From Rhodoferax lacus (GTDB taxonomy: Bacteria > Pseudomonadota > Gammaproteobacteria > Burkholderiales > Burkholderiaceae_C), in the NCBI RefSeq assembly GCF_003415675.1, contig NZ_QFZK01000002.1:434001-498000 (forward strand): 64,000 bases of DNA, given 5' to 3'. Positions 25,973 to 34,782 of this stretch are shown one piece after another (positions within the stretch are counted from its first letter, which is position 1; each line of letters opens with the position of its first letter). The notes under the pieces are model-generated. The model had not been told where the DNA came from, made no database searches, and saw nothing but the letters and a program-made list of their open reading frames with translations. The position numbers and the translations under genes were made by a program.

Positions 25973-27484
25973 ATGGAACTGCTCAACCACCTGGCACTCG
26001 GTTTTGGTGTGGCCTTTACGCCCATCAACCTGCTGTATGCCCTGATCGGTTGCCTGCTGGGCACACTGATTGGCGTGCTGCCCGGCATCGGGCCGGTGGC
26101 CACCATTGCCATGCTGCTGCCCGCCACCTACACGCTGGCGCCTGCGTCGGCGCTGATCATGCTGGCCGGCATTTACTACGGTGCGCAGTACGGCGGCTCC
26201 ACCACGGCCATTCTGGTCAACCTGCCGGGTGAATCGTCTTCGGTGGTGACCTGCATTGACGGCTACCAGATGGCGCGCCAGGGCCGGGCCGGGCCCGCGC
26301 TGGCAGCAGCCGGCCTGGGCTCGTTCTTTGCGGGTTGCGTGGGCACTCTGATCCTGGCGGCCTTTGCCCCGGTGCTGACCGAGCTGGCCTTTCAGTTCGG
26401 GCCGGCCGAAACCTTTGCGCTCATGGTGCTGGGCCTGGTAGGCGCGGTGGTGCTGGCCTCGGGCGCGCTGCTCAAGGCCATTGCCATGGTTGTGCTGGGC
26501 CTGCTGCTGGGGATGGTGGGCACGGATGTGAATTCCGGCGTGGCGCGCTTTGCCTTTGACATCCCCGAACTGAGCGACGGCATTGGCTTTGTGGCCATTG
26601 CCATGGGCGTGTTCGGCTACGGTGAAATCATCAGCAACCTGGCGCAACCCGCGCAGGCGCGCCAGGTTTTTACGGCCAAGGTGCAAGACCTGTGGCCCAC
26701 GCGGCAGGACTTCAAGGACATGGCGCCGGCCGTGCTGCGCGGCACGGCCCTGGGCTCGCTCTTGGGCATTCTGCCCGGGGGCGGCGCCTTGCTGGCCTCG
26801 TTTGCTTCCTATGCGCTGGAGAAGAAGATCAAGCCCAAGCCCGGCGAGGTGCCCTTTGGCAAGGGCAATATCCGCGGCGTGGCCTCGCCAGAGTCGGCCA
26901 ACAACGCCGGGGCGCAGACCGCGTTCATTCCGCTGCTCACGCTGGGCATTCCGCCCAATGCCGTGATGGCGCTGATGGTGGGTGCCATGACCCTGCACAA
27001 CATACAGCCCGGCCCGCAGGTCATGACCAGCAACCCCGAACTGTTCTGGGGGCTGATCGCCTCCATGTGGATTGGCAACCTGATGCTGGTGGTGCTGAAC
27101 CTGCCGCTGATCGGCATCTGGATCCGGCTGCTGAGCGTGCCCTACCGCTGGCTGTTTCCGGCCATCGTGCTGTTCTGCGCCATAGGCGTCTACACCACCA
27201 ACCACAGCATCTTTGACATCTGGCTGGTGGCCGGCTTTGGCCTGGTGGGTTATGTGTTCCACAAACTGGACATGGAGCCCGCGCCGCTGCTGATGGGTTT
27301 TATTCTGGGGTCGATGATGGAAGAAAACCTGCGCCGCGCCTTGCTGCTGTCGCGCGGCGACTGGAGCGTGTTTGTGGTGCGTCCGCTCTCGGCCGGGCTG
27401 CTGCTGGTGGCCCTGGTGTTGTTGGTGCTGGTGCTGTTGCCCGCCGTGAAGACGCGGCGCGCCCAGGCCTTTGTGGAAGACTGA
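25973..27484 (+). CDS. tctA: Tripartite tricarboxylate transporter large subunit TctA
   Basis: This 503-residue membrane protein has about 12 helices and the TctA signature near GTLIGVLPGIGPVATIAML. Conserved segments YYGAQYGGSTTAILVNLPGE and, near the middle, GGALLASFASYALEKKI and RGVASPESANNAGAQTAF are typical. It is the main channel for a carboxylate such as citrate or an aromatic acid. tctB precedes it. The unknown binding protein would set the substrate. Confidence 0.93.
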   Translation: MELLNHLALGFGVAFTPINLLYALIGCLLGTLIGVLPGIGPVATIAMLLPATYTLAPASALIMLAGIYYGAQYGGSTTAILVNLPGESSSVVTCIDGYQMARQGRAGPALAAAGLGSFFAGCVGTLILAAFAPVLTELAFQFGPAETFALMVLGLVGAVVLASGALLKAIAMVVLGLLLGMVGTDVNSGVARFAFDIPELSDGIGFVAIAMGVFGYGEIISNLAQPAQARQVFTAKVQDLWPTRQDFKDMAPAVLRGTALGSLLGILPGGGALLASFASYALEKKIKPKPGEVPFGKGNIRGVASPESANNAGAQTAFIPLLTLGIPPNAVMALMVGAMTLHNIQPGPQVMTSNPELFWGLIASMWIGNLMLVVLNLPLIGIWIRLLSVPYRWLFPAIVLFCAIGVYTTNHSIFDIWLVAGFGLVGYVFHKLDMEPAPLLMGFILGSMMEENLRRALLLSRGDWSVFVVRPLSAGLLLVALVLLVLVLLPAVKTRRAQAFVED

Positions 27485-27565
27485 GGGTGCTTTGTTGAAG
27501 ACCTCTGCAGATTTGGTAGGCTCGGTGCCAACAACCATTTTTTGTAGCGCACGCCAAGGATATCC

Positions 27566-28009
27566 ATGCTGACGATTCGCCCTCCAGAACCCTCTGACCG
27601 CGCCGCCTGGGACAGCCTTTACCAGGGCTATGCCGACTTTTACCAGGTGGTGCAGACGCCCGAGATGCGTGAGCGCGTCTGGGGCTGGTTGCAAGACCCC
27701 GCGCATGAGTGCCAATGCCTGATGGCCTTTGATGCAGAGGGCAAAGCCCTGGGCCTGGCGCACTTCCGTGCCTTTGCCCGCCCGCTGTCGGCCAGCACCG
27801 GCGGCTTTCTGGATGACCTGTTTGTGGACCCCGCTGCGCGCGGCTCGCAGGCCGGCACGCAGCTGATAGCCGCTGTGCGCGCCCATGCCGAGAAGCACCA
27901 CTGGAGCGTGGTGCGCTGGATCACCGCCGACAACAATTACCGCGCCCGTTCGGCCTACGACAAGATTGCCACGCGCACGGCCTGGATTACCTACGACATC
28001 AAGCTCTGA
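27566..28009 (+). CDS. GNAT family N-acetyltransferase
   Basis: This 147-residue GNAT enzyme has acetyl-CoA loop residues in ARGSQAGTQLIAAVRAHAE and the C-terminal Asn-x-x-AR-x-x-Tyr pattern NNYRARSAYDKIA. It begins MLTIRPPEPSDRAAWDSLYQ, a usual start for this family. The substrate is unknown. It is followed after five bases by a small membrane protein gene. Confidence 0.83.
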   Translation: MLTIRPPEPSDRAAWDSLYQGYADFYQVVQTPEMRERVWGWLQDPAHECQCLMAFDAEGKALGLAHFRAFARPLSASTGGFLDDLFVDPAARGSQAGTQLIAAVRAHAEKHHWSVVRWITADNNYRARSAYDKIATRTAWITYDIKL

Positions 28010-28014
28010 CCTGT

Positions 28015-28347
28015 ATGCACTCGACCACTCCACACGACGAACACTGGCCCCCGGTTGGCACAGGGCCCTGGACCCGCTGGTGGGGCTACCTGACGCGCTG
28101 GCTGATTTTCGGATTTGCCGTGGGTGCTTTCTCGCCCGTGGTGGAGGGCCCCGAGCCCTGGTGGCAGCGCAAGCTCTACCAGGTGTTGGTGCAGCTGGCT
28201 TTTGGCCTGGCTTGCGCCGTGGTCTTCACCCGGGCCGAGAACGCGCTGAATACGCCGCGCGTGCAGTGGAAGTCCTGGCTCATCGTGGCCCTGACCTGGC
28301 TGCTGGTGCAGGTGGTGTATGCCACCGGCCTTGCGCTCCTGGGCTGA
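28015..28347 (+). CDS. Hypothetical small membrane protein
   Basis: This 110-residue protein is not recognised. It has three hydrophobic stretches: WLIFGFAVGAFSPVV, LVQLAFGLACAVVF and a C-terminal SWLIVALTWLLVQVVYATG. The first 25 residues are hydrophilic and rich in His, Trp and Pro. It begins five bases after the GNAT gene and converges on the NlpC/P60 gene. Codon use looks like its neighbours, so it is probably real. Confidence 0.65.
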   Translation: MHSTTPHDEHWPPVGTGPWTRWWGYLTRWLIFGFAVGAFSPVVEGPEPWWQRKLYQVLVQLAFGLACAVVFTRAENALNTPRVQWKSWLIVALTWLLVQVVYATGLALLG

Positions 28348-28355
28348 AGCGGTGT

Positions 28356-28937
28356 TCAGGGTCTGCGGTAGCTGACCTGCTGCCTGGACCAGTATTTGGA
28401 GCCCATGGAATCCAGACGCACCACGCCGCCCTTGGAGGGCGCGTGCACGAAGCGGCCTTCGCCCACATAGATGCCGGCGTGCGATGACACACCGTTTTGG
28501 GTGAACACCACCAAGTCCCCGCTGCGCAGGGCGCCGGCATCCACAGGCTGTCCCCAGTCCACCAGGGACGCCACCGTGCGCGGCGCCAACACAGCCGCGC
28601 TGAGGCGGTAGACATAGCCGATCAGCCCGCTGCAATCAAACCCCGTCTCGGGTGTGTTGCCGCCATAGCGGTAGGGCGTGCCCACCAGGCTGAGCGCATG
28701 CAGGGTCACGTCGCTGGCCTGCTCCTGGTTGAGGCGCGCCGCCACTTCGGGCGAAGGCGCACCCTGCCAGGCACGGCTGGAGGGGGTGGCCGCGCCGCCA
28801 GGGCTGGTGGTGTTGGCAGGTGGGCTGGTAGGTGGGCTGGCGCAGCCTGCCAGCAGTGCCAAGGCCAGGGCCCCAGCCATGCCCAAGGTCGGCGTTGGCA
28901 GCAGGCGGCTTGCACAGCGGTGTTTCTGCAGGGGCAT
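28356..28937 (-). CDS. NlpC/P60 family C40 peptidase lipoprotein
   Basis: This 193-residue lipoprotein has a signal peptide with lipobox LLAGC at about residue 31. A Pro/Thr/Ser-rich linker follows, then an NlpC/P60 domain from about residue 75. Catalytic residues are visible: Cys in ETGFDCSGLIGYVY, His in VSSHAGIYVGEG and a second polar residue in RFVHAP. Such enzymes cut peptide stems in murein (D-iGlu-mDAP bonds). It resembles MepS/Spr in size and arrangement. Confidence 0.89.
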   Translation of the reverse strand: MPLQKHRCASRLLPTPTLGMAGALALALLAGCASPPTSPPANTTSPGGAATPSSRAWQGAPSPEVAARLNQEQASDVTLHALSLVGTPYRYGGNTPETGFDCSGLIGYVYRLSAAVLAPRTVASLVDWGQPVDAGALRSGDLVVFTQNGVSSHAGIYVGEGRFVHAPSKGGVVRLDSMGSKYWSRQQVSYRRP

Positions 28938-28963
28938 GGCTTTAGCTTAAGCGGGTCAGGCGC

Positions 28964-29839
28964 TCAGGTAAACAGCGCGTCAAAGCCAGCTTCGGGCTCG
29001 AAGCGCTTGTTGCGAAAACGCAGGCGCGTGGGGCCGGGCATGGCCACGGTGGCGACACTGTGGCGCGCATCGCCGGGGTAGCAGATCACGCGCTCGCCCT
29101 GCTCGTCAAAGGGCTCGGGTTGAATCAGGGGCGGCGGGCTCTGGCGGGCGGCTTGCAGCACGCTGGCCACATAGGCAAAGCGCGACAGGTGGGCCAGCGT
29201 CAGGATTTGCGGCGGGGCCAACTCGATGTCCCGCGCCCAGTACTGTTGCAGTGCCAGGCGTGGTGACAGCCAGGCACTCTCTGTAGTCTCCACATCATCG
29301 TGGCGGGCCACCTGTGCGCTTGGCAGGGCGGCTACAAAGAAGCGGGTATCAAAGCGCTTGCTGGACACCGAGGGCATTTTGGGTGTGATCCAGCGCGACC
29401 CGGGCAGCAGTGCGCTGGTCTGCAGGCGCAGCTTCAAGTCGCCAAGCACCTGGTTGAAGGTGCGCCCGGCCTGCAACTGCGTCGCCAGTTGCAGGCTGTG
29501 GCTGTGCGAAGCACCTTCGGCAAACAGCACGCCGCACTCTTCAAAGGCTTCACGCAGGGCGGCTACGTACAGGCCCTGCGCTTGGGTCACCGACAGATTG
29601 GCTTCGGCCAGGGCCGCATGCAAGTGGCCGGTGTTCTGGTCCAGATGGGCTGCGGCATCCAGCAGCGAGTCGCCGTCGTCGAGCTTGCCGCCCGGGAACA
29701 CATAGGCGCCGCCCAGCACATCCGAGAGGCCGTGGCGCTTGACCAGAAATACCTCCAGACCCTGTGGACTATCCCTGAGAATGATGACCGTCGCCGCGTC
29801 CCGCAGCGGCGTGTGGATGATGGCTGAGCTGATGTCCAT
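28964..29839 (-). CDS. NUDIX hydrolase
   Basis: This 291-residue NUDIX protein is of the larger type similar to mammalian NUDT19/NUDT7 coenzyme-A hydrolases. The NUDIX box is split: GGAYVFPGGKLDDGD, an insert, then LREAFEECGVLF in place of REaxEExG. Such proteins hydrolyse acyl-CoA or related diphosphates. The start is at MDISSAIIHTPLRDAATVII, since the upstream open frame is antisense to the SDR gene. It is divergent from that SDR with 37 bases between the starts. A link to CoA metabolism is inferred. Confidence 0.85.
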   Translation of the reverse strand: MDISSAIIHTPLRDAATVIILRDSPQGLEVFLVKRHGLSDVLGGAYVFPGGKLDDGDSLLDAAAHLDQNTGHLHAALAEANLSVTQAQGLYVAALREAFEECGVLFAEGASHSHSLQLATQLQAGRTFNQVLGDLKLRLQTSALLPGSRWITPKMPSVSSKRFDTRFFVAALPSAQVARHDDVETTESAWLSPRLALQQYWARDIELAPPQILTLAHLSRFAYVASVLQAARQSPPPLIQPEPFDEQGERVICYPGDARHSVATVAMPGPTRLRFRNKRFEPEAGFDALFT

Positions 29840-29876
29840 GGGTGTAAGCGCGGTACCTGTTTTTGAGGAGACTGGA

Positions 29877-30791
29877 ATGGCAATCGATTTCAAGGGTCTG
29901 GTGGCAATTGTGACCGGAGCCGGTGGCGGTTTGGGTCGCCAGCATGCCCTGGCCCTGGCCGCGCGCGGTGCAAAGGTGCTGGTCAATGATTTGGGTGGCG
30001 CCCGAGACGGCTCGGGCGGCTCGCTCACGGCCGCGGACGCGGTGGTGGCCGAGATCCGGGCAGCCGGTGGCGAGGCCATTGCCAACGGCGCCTCGGTCAC
30101 TGACTGGGAGGCGGTGCAGGCCATGGTGCAGCAGGCGGTGGATACCTGGGGCCGCATTGACATCGTGGTCAACAACGCCGGCATATTGCGCGACAAGACC
30201 TTTGCCAAGATGGACCTGGCCGACTTCCGTCTGGTGCTTGATGTGCACCTGATGGGCGCGGTGCACTGCACCAAGGCGGCCTGGCCGCACATGGTGGCGC
30301 AAAACTATGGTCGCATTCTGCTGACTACTTCGAGCACCGGTCTGTACGGCAACTTCGGTCAGAGCAACTATGGTGCCGCCAAGATGGCACTGGTGGGTCT
30401 GATGCAGACCCTGGCCCTGGAGGGTGCCAAGCATGACATCCGCGTCAACTGCCTGGCGCCCACTGCGGCCACGCGCATGACCGAAGGCCTGATGCCCGAA
30501 GCTGTGCTGGCAGCCCTGCAGCCCCAGGCCGTGGTGCCGGCCATGCTGGTACTGGTGTCCCGGGACGCCCCCACGCGCACCGTGCTGTGTGCCGGTGCCG
30601 GCAACGTGGAGGCTGCGCACATCACACTCACACAGGGCACCTGGATCGGTCTGGATGGTGATGCGCCAGAACGTCTGGCAGAGCAGCTGGAGCAGGCATG
30701 CGACCGCACAGCAGAGATGGTGCCGGCCAACGGCTCGGCCCAGGGTGCCCACGAAGTGGGCCGCGCCCTGGAGAGGCTGCGCCCGGCCTGA
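29877..30791 (+). CDS. SDR family 3-hydroxyacyl-CoA dehydrogenase-like oxidoreductase
   Basis: This 304-residue short-chain dehydrogenase resembles the dehydrogenase part of peroxisomal multifunctional enzyme type 2. Cofactor motif is TGAGGGLG, then VLVNDLGGARDGSG, the NAD-selective Asp strand of this subgroup. NNAGILRDKTFAKM, TTSSTGLYGNFGQSNYGAAK with Tyr-x-x-x-Lys and APTAATRMT complete it. GAGGAG lies just upstream of the ATG. It likely oxidises 3-hydroxyacyl-CoA in a fatty-acid or branched-acid pathway; the chain length is unknown. It is paired divergently with a CoA-type NUDIX gene. Confidence 0.88.
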   Translation: MAIDFKGLVAIVTGAGGGLGRQHALALAARGAKVLVNDLGGARDGSGGSLTAADAVVAEIRAAGGEAIANGASVTDWEAVQAMVQQAVDTWGRIDIVVNNAGILRDKTFAKMDLADFRLVLDVHLMGAVHCTKAAWPHMVAQNYGRILLTTSSTGLYGNFGQSNYGAAKMALVGLMQTLALEGAKHDIRVNCLAPTAATRMTEGLMPEAVLAALQPQAVVPAMLVLVSRDAPTRTVLCAGAGNVEAAHITLTQGTWIGLDGDAPERLAEQLEQACDRTAEMVPANGSAQGAHEVGRALERLRPA

Positions 30792-30798
30792 ACGGCCT

Positions 30799-32013
30799 TC
30801 AGCGCATGGCCGGCGGGCTGTTGGCGGTGTCCGGGCCGCCGCGCTGTTCGCGCTCGCTGGCCAGTGCCTGTTGCTCTGCCTCGTCAATCACCTGCACGGG
30901 AATGGCGGAGGCGGCTGTCACGGTGACCGTGCCGGAGCTGAATTGCGGCGTGAAGATGTGCATGCCCTCCTGTTGGCCGAGCACCTGCAGTGGCTGGGAC
31001 ATCAGTATGCAAAGCCTTTCCCCCAGGCTCATGCCGGACTTGTTTGCCTTGGCGGCAGACAGCACCACCACAAAGCAGCGCGGATGGTAGAGCCCGACCA
31101 CGCAGCGAAACCCCACGGCACGCCGTATGCGCGCCGCCATGGAAGCCAGGATTTGCTGTTCGACGCCGTGCCCTGCCTCTTCACTCAGCGCGTACAGGTT
31201 GCGCAGGTGCAGGCAGATCACGGTGCAGGTGGTGTTGAGTCGGGCGCTGCGCCAAAAAGCATCATCCACCTTGGACAGCAGCAGTGAGCCGCGGGGCAGG
31301 CCGGTGGCCGGGTCCATACCCTGCGACAGGCCGGCCAAGTGTTCCAGGCGACGGATCTCGCGGTTGCGGCTGATGCCCAGTGAAACCATCACCAGATAAA
31401 ACAGCACGGTAGCCATCGAGGTGACGATCCAGGTCGACAAGTTGCCATTGCCGTGGTCCAGCTGGTGCGTATACAGGCCGGCCATGGAGATGGCCAGGAA
31501 CAGGCATCCCACCACCATGGTGCGTGCCAGTTTGTCACCCAATTGGGCCGCACGCGCTGCTGTCAAAGTGGCCAGTAACACCGACAGTGCGTTGACCGAA
31601 GCCGCAAGCAGCAAGATTTCGTCACTCTGGGTGTCGGCAAACAGGGTGCAGAGCACGGTAATGCCAACGGCTGCACAGACCAGCATGACAGAACCCAGGA
31701 CAATGGTGTGGTGCACCAGCCGGTCTTCGACTGATACCCCCAGCCATTGGCCCAGGTAGGTCAGCACCATGGCGCCACTGAGCGGCCCCAGGCTGGCCTT
31801 GAGAATCAGCACCGGCACCAGGGGCAGGCCGGGAAACAAATCTTCCGGCAGGCCCGACAGCAACACACAGCTGAAGCCGGTCACGCCCATAAATACCAAG
31901 TTGCGCCAGGCCGTAAAACTTTTGCTGACGACCACATCCACTACGGCCATGGTGCCAATGGTCAGCAGACCGCCCAGCATCACCGCCCAAACCACAATTT
32001 CCAACGTATTCAT
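30799..32013 (-). CDS. Membrane protein with degenerate GGDEF domain
   Basis: This 404-residue protein has seven or so hydrophobic segments in residues 1-215, then a GGDEF-like domain starting at the MDPATGLPRGSLL signature (cf. D-x-LTGL-x-NR). At the place where GG(D/E)EF should stand there is LYHPRCFVVVLS, so it cannot be an active diguanylate cyclase. It may be a receptor or a structural relic. It ends with a Glu/Gln/Arg-rich tail. Start MNTLEIVVWAVM opens the first helix. It is divergent from gshA and convergent with the SDR gene. Confidence 0.8.
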   Translation of the reverse strand: MNTLEIVVWAVMLGGLLTIGTMAVVDVVVSKSFTAWRNLVFMGVTGFSCVLLSGLPEDLFPGLPLVPVLILKASLGPLSGAMVLTYLGQWLGVSVEDRLVHHTIVLGSVMLVCAAVGITVLCTLFADTQSDEILLLAASVNALSVLLATLTAARAAQLGDKLARTMVVGCLFLAISMAGLYTHQLDHGNGNLSTWIVTSMATVLFYLVMVSLGISRNREIRRLEHLAGLSQGMDPATGLPRGSLLLSKVDDAFWRSARLNTTCTVICLHLRNLYALSEEAGHGVEQQILASMAARIRRAVGFRCVVGLYHPRCFVVVLSAAKANKSGMSLGERLCILMSQPLQVLGQQEGMHIFTPQFSSGTVTVTAASAIPVQVIDEAEQQALASEREQRGGPDTANSPPAMR

Positions 32014-32118
32014 ATCCCCGTATTGTGATGCCTTCGGCCCCCCTCTTGCCCTTGCAGAGCAGAAGTCACGGGCCTGTGTTAACTTCACGGCCGACGAGAA
32101 ATACGAAGGGCCACAGCT

Positions 32119-33657
32119 ATGGACAATTATTCGAAGGGCCCCGCATTGGTTGCCCCCACGCGGCTCGCAGCCATGCGCCGCGGTCTGGAAAAAGAAAGCC
32201 TGCGCGCGCTGGGCAATGGTCGCCTGGCCATGACACCGCATCCGGCGGCGCTGGGCTCGGCCCTGACGCACCCGAACATCACCACCGATTTTTGTGAATC
32301 CCAGGTCGAGCTGATCACCGGCGTGCACACCAGTGTGCAGGACTGCATCAACGAGCTCACCCGCGTGCAGCAAGTCACCATGCGCGCGCTGGGCGAGGAG
32401 ATGCTGTGGGTCTCCAGCATGCCCTGCGGCCTGCCCGCCGATGACGAGATTCCGCTGGGCCAGTACGGCAGCTCCAATGTGGGCCGCTCCAAGACGGTGT
32501 ACCGCTCGGGACTGGGCTACCGCTATGGCAGGCGCATGCAGACCATCTCGGGCATCCACTACAACTGGAGCCTGCCCGAGGTGAGCAGCGAGGCCTACTT
32601 TGGCCTGATCCGCAACTTCCGTCGCCACGCTTTTTTGCCGCTGTATCTGTTTGGCGCGTCCCCCGCGGTGTGCTCCACCTTTGTGGCCGGACGCGAGCAC
32701 AAGCTGCAGCCGCTCAATGGCGGCACCATGTATTTGCCGTATGCCACCTCGCTGCGCATGGGCCGCCTGGGCTACCAGAGCGATGCGCAGGCCTCGCTGG
32801 CGGTGAGCTACAACAGCCTGGCTGGCTATGCCGCCTCGTTGCAGACGGCGCTTACGCAACCCTATGCGGCCTATGAGGCCATTGGCACCAAAGGCCCGGA
32901 TGGCGAATACCGCCAATTGCAGACCACCTTGCTGCAGATCGAGAACGAGTTCTACGGCACCATACGCCCCAAGCGCGTGATCTTCCCTGGCGAGCGCCCC
33001 CTGCATGCGCTGCGCGAGCGCGGTGTGGAGTATGTGGAAGTGCGGTTGATGGACCTGAACCCTTTTGAGCCCATGGGCATCACGGCACAGACGCTGCGCT
33101 TTCTGGATGTGTTCCTGCTGCACTGCCTGGAGTCCGACAGCCCGGATGATTCACCTGCAGAAATTGCCGCCATCGGCCGCAACCAGCACCGTGCGGCCGA
33201 GCGTGGCCGCGAGCCCGGCCTGGAACTGGAAAAAGGCCAGGGCACGGCCACCCTGGTGGACTGGGGCATGGAGATCGTGCAGCAGCTCAAAGCCATCGCG
33301 GCGCGGCTGGACACGGTGCACGGCACGCAGGATTATTCAGCCGCTGTGGCTGCCGCTGAGCAGGCCTTGCTGCATCCGGACACCACGCCTTCGGCGCGCG
33401 TGCTCAAAGCCGTGCAGGATGAGTTTGATGGCTCGTTTGTGGCCTTTGTGCGCGCCCAGTCGCTCAAAACCCGCCAGGCCATGCTGGACCTGCCCTTGTC
33501 GGACGCGGATGCCGCGCATTGGGCTGGGTTGAGTGCCAAGTCGCTGCAGGACCAGGCCGCCATTGAGGCCGCCGACACCATGCCCTTTGACATCTACCTG
33601 CAGGAATATCTGTCGCCCAAGCGCCTGGTGGCCAGGCCGGTGGCGATAGCGGCCTGA
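32119..33657 (+). CDS. gshA: Glutamate-cysteine ligase GshA
   Basis: This 512-residue protein is of the E. coli-type gamma-glutamylcysteine synthetase family. It starts with a conserved RRGLEKESLRALGNG motif followed by HPNITTDFCESQVELITG, and has LWVSSMPCGLP and SGIHYNWSLPE as later catalytic-site segments. Length matches the E. coli enzyme (518). It makes gamma-glutamylcysteine from Glu and Cys with ATP, the first step of glutathione synthesis. gshB is not in the window. It is monocistronic or runs on into the GTPase gene 96 bases later. Confidence 0.93.
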   Translation: MDNYSKGPALVAPTRLAAMRRGLEKESLRALGNGRLAMTPHPAALGSALTHPNITTDFCESQVELITGVHTSVQDCINELTRVQQVTMRALGEEMLWVSSMPCGLPADDEIPLGQYGSSNVGRSKTVYRSGLGYRYGRRMQTISGIHYNWSLPEVSSEAYFGLIRNFRRHAFLPLYLFGASPAVCSTFVAGREHKLQPLNGGTMYLPYATSLRMGRLGYQSDAQASLAVSYNSLAGYAASLQTALTQPYAAYEAIGTKGPDGEYRQLQTTLLQIENEFYGTIRPKRVIFPGERPLHALRERGVEYVEVRLMDLNPFEPMGITAQTLRFLDVFLLHCLESDSPDDSPAEIAAIGRNQHRAAERGREPGLELEKGQGTATLVDWGMEIVQQLKAIAARLDTVHGTQDYSAAVAAAEQALLHPDTTPSARVLKAVQDEFDGSFVAFVRAQSLKTRQAMLDLPLSDADAAHWAGLSAKSLQDQAAIEAADTMPFDIYLQEYLSPKRLVARPVAIAA

Positions 33658-33753
33658 GGGTCCGAGGGTGTGACGGCATGAGGGCAAGAGGGCCCTTGGC
33701 CGAAGTGCCCGACAATCGGGGCTCTTTGGTTTTTGACAGACAGGTTGATTGGC

Positions 33754-34749
33754 ATGGCAATTCAGTGGTTCCCCGGGCATATGCATTTGACCCGCAAGGC
33801 GATAGGCGAGCGCATCAAGGAGATTGATGTGGTCATCGAGTTGCTGGATGCGCGCCTGCCCGGCTCGAGTGCCAACCCCATGCTGGCCGAGATCACCAAA
33901 GGCAAGCCCGCCCTCAAGGTGCTCAACAAGCAGGACCTGGCAGACCCCACGCGCACTGCGGCCTGGCTGGAACACTTCAACGCACAAAGTGGTGTGCGCG
34001 CGCTGCCCCTGGACGCCAGCATGAGCACCCCTTCGCGCGCGCTGGTGGCTGCCTGCCATGCGCTGGCGCCCAACCGCGGCGGCATGACCAAGCCCATGCG
34101 GGTGCTGATCTGCGGCATTCCCAACGTGGGCAAGTCCACGCTGATCAACACCCTCAAAGGCAAGCGCGCGGCCAAGACCGGTGACGAGGCCGGTGTGACC
34201 AAGCTGGAGCAGCGCATCACCATTGCCGACGATTTCTATTTGTACGACACGCCGGGCATTCTGTGGCCGCGCATCATCGTGGCCAAGAGCGGCTACAACC
34301 TGGCCGCCAGTGGTGCGGTGGGCCGCAACGCCTTTGAGGACGAAGAGGTGGCCCTCGAATTGCTGGACTACCTGCGCCAGCACTACGCCCCGGCGCTGGA
34401 GGCACGCTACAAAATCAAAGACGCGGCCAGTTTCACGGACGAGCAGTTGCTGGAAGGCGTGGGCCGCAAGCGCGGTGCGCTGCTGGGCGGCGGCAAAGTG
34501 AACCTGAACCACGCCGCCGAAATCGTCATCCACGACTTCCGCTCCGGCGCCCTGGGCCGCGTGACGCTGGAGACACCGGCCGAGTTTGCGCAGTGGCTGG
34601 ACGTCGGCGAAAAGCTGGATGCCGAACGCCAGATCAAGAAAGACGCGATTGAACTCGCCCGCAACATCCGCCTGAAAAAAGTGCCGCGTCCTCCCAAGGC
34701 GGGCAGCCGTGGTGCCGTGGAAGAGGGCGACGACGAGCCATCGGACTGA
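33754..34749 (+). CDS. Circularly permuted GTPase YlqF/RbgA family
   Basis: This 331-residue GTPase has the permuted motif order G4-G5-G1-G2-G3 of this family: LNKQDL (G4) near residue 62, GIPNVGKST (G1) near 120 and DTPGIL (G3) near 170. MAIQWFPGHMHLTRKAI is the conserved family start, so the ATG at 33754 was chosen over one seven codons upstream. RbgA-type proteins assist late assembly of the large ribosomal subunit. The C-terminus has a Lys/Arg/Pro-rich tail. It ends 33 bases before the HMCES-like gene. Confidence 0.9.
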   Translation: MAIQWFPGHMHLTRKAIGERIKEIDVVIELLDARLPGSSANPMLAEITKGKPALKVLNKQDLADPTRTAAWLEHFNAQSGVRALPLDASMSTPSRALVAACHALAPNRGGMTKPMRVLICGIPNVGKSTLINTLKGKRAAKTGDEAGVTKLEQRITIADDFYLYDTPGILWPRIIVAKSGYNLAASGAVGRNAFEDEEVALELLDYLRQHYAPALEARYKIKDAASFTDEQLLEGVGRKRGALLGGGKVNLNHAAEIVIHDFRSGALGRVTLETPAEFAQWLDVGEKLDAERQIKKDAIELARNIRLKKVPRPPKAGSRGAVEEGDDEPSD

Positions 34750-34782
34750 AAACCCCTCAGCATCTCAGAGACCACGTTCGCC

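Noticed and set aside
30799-32013. Active diguanylate cyclase
   Set aside because: The GGDEF signature is replaced, so catalysis is not expected.
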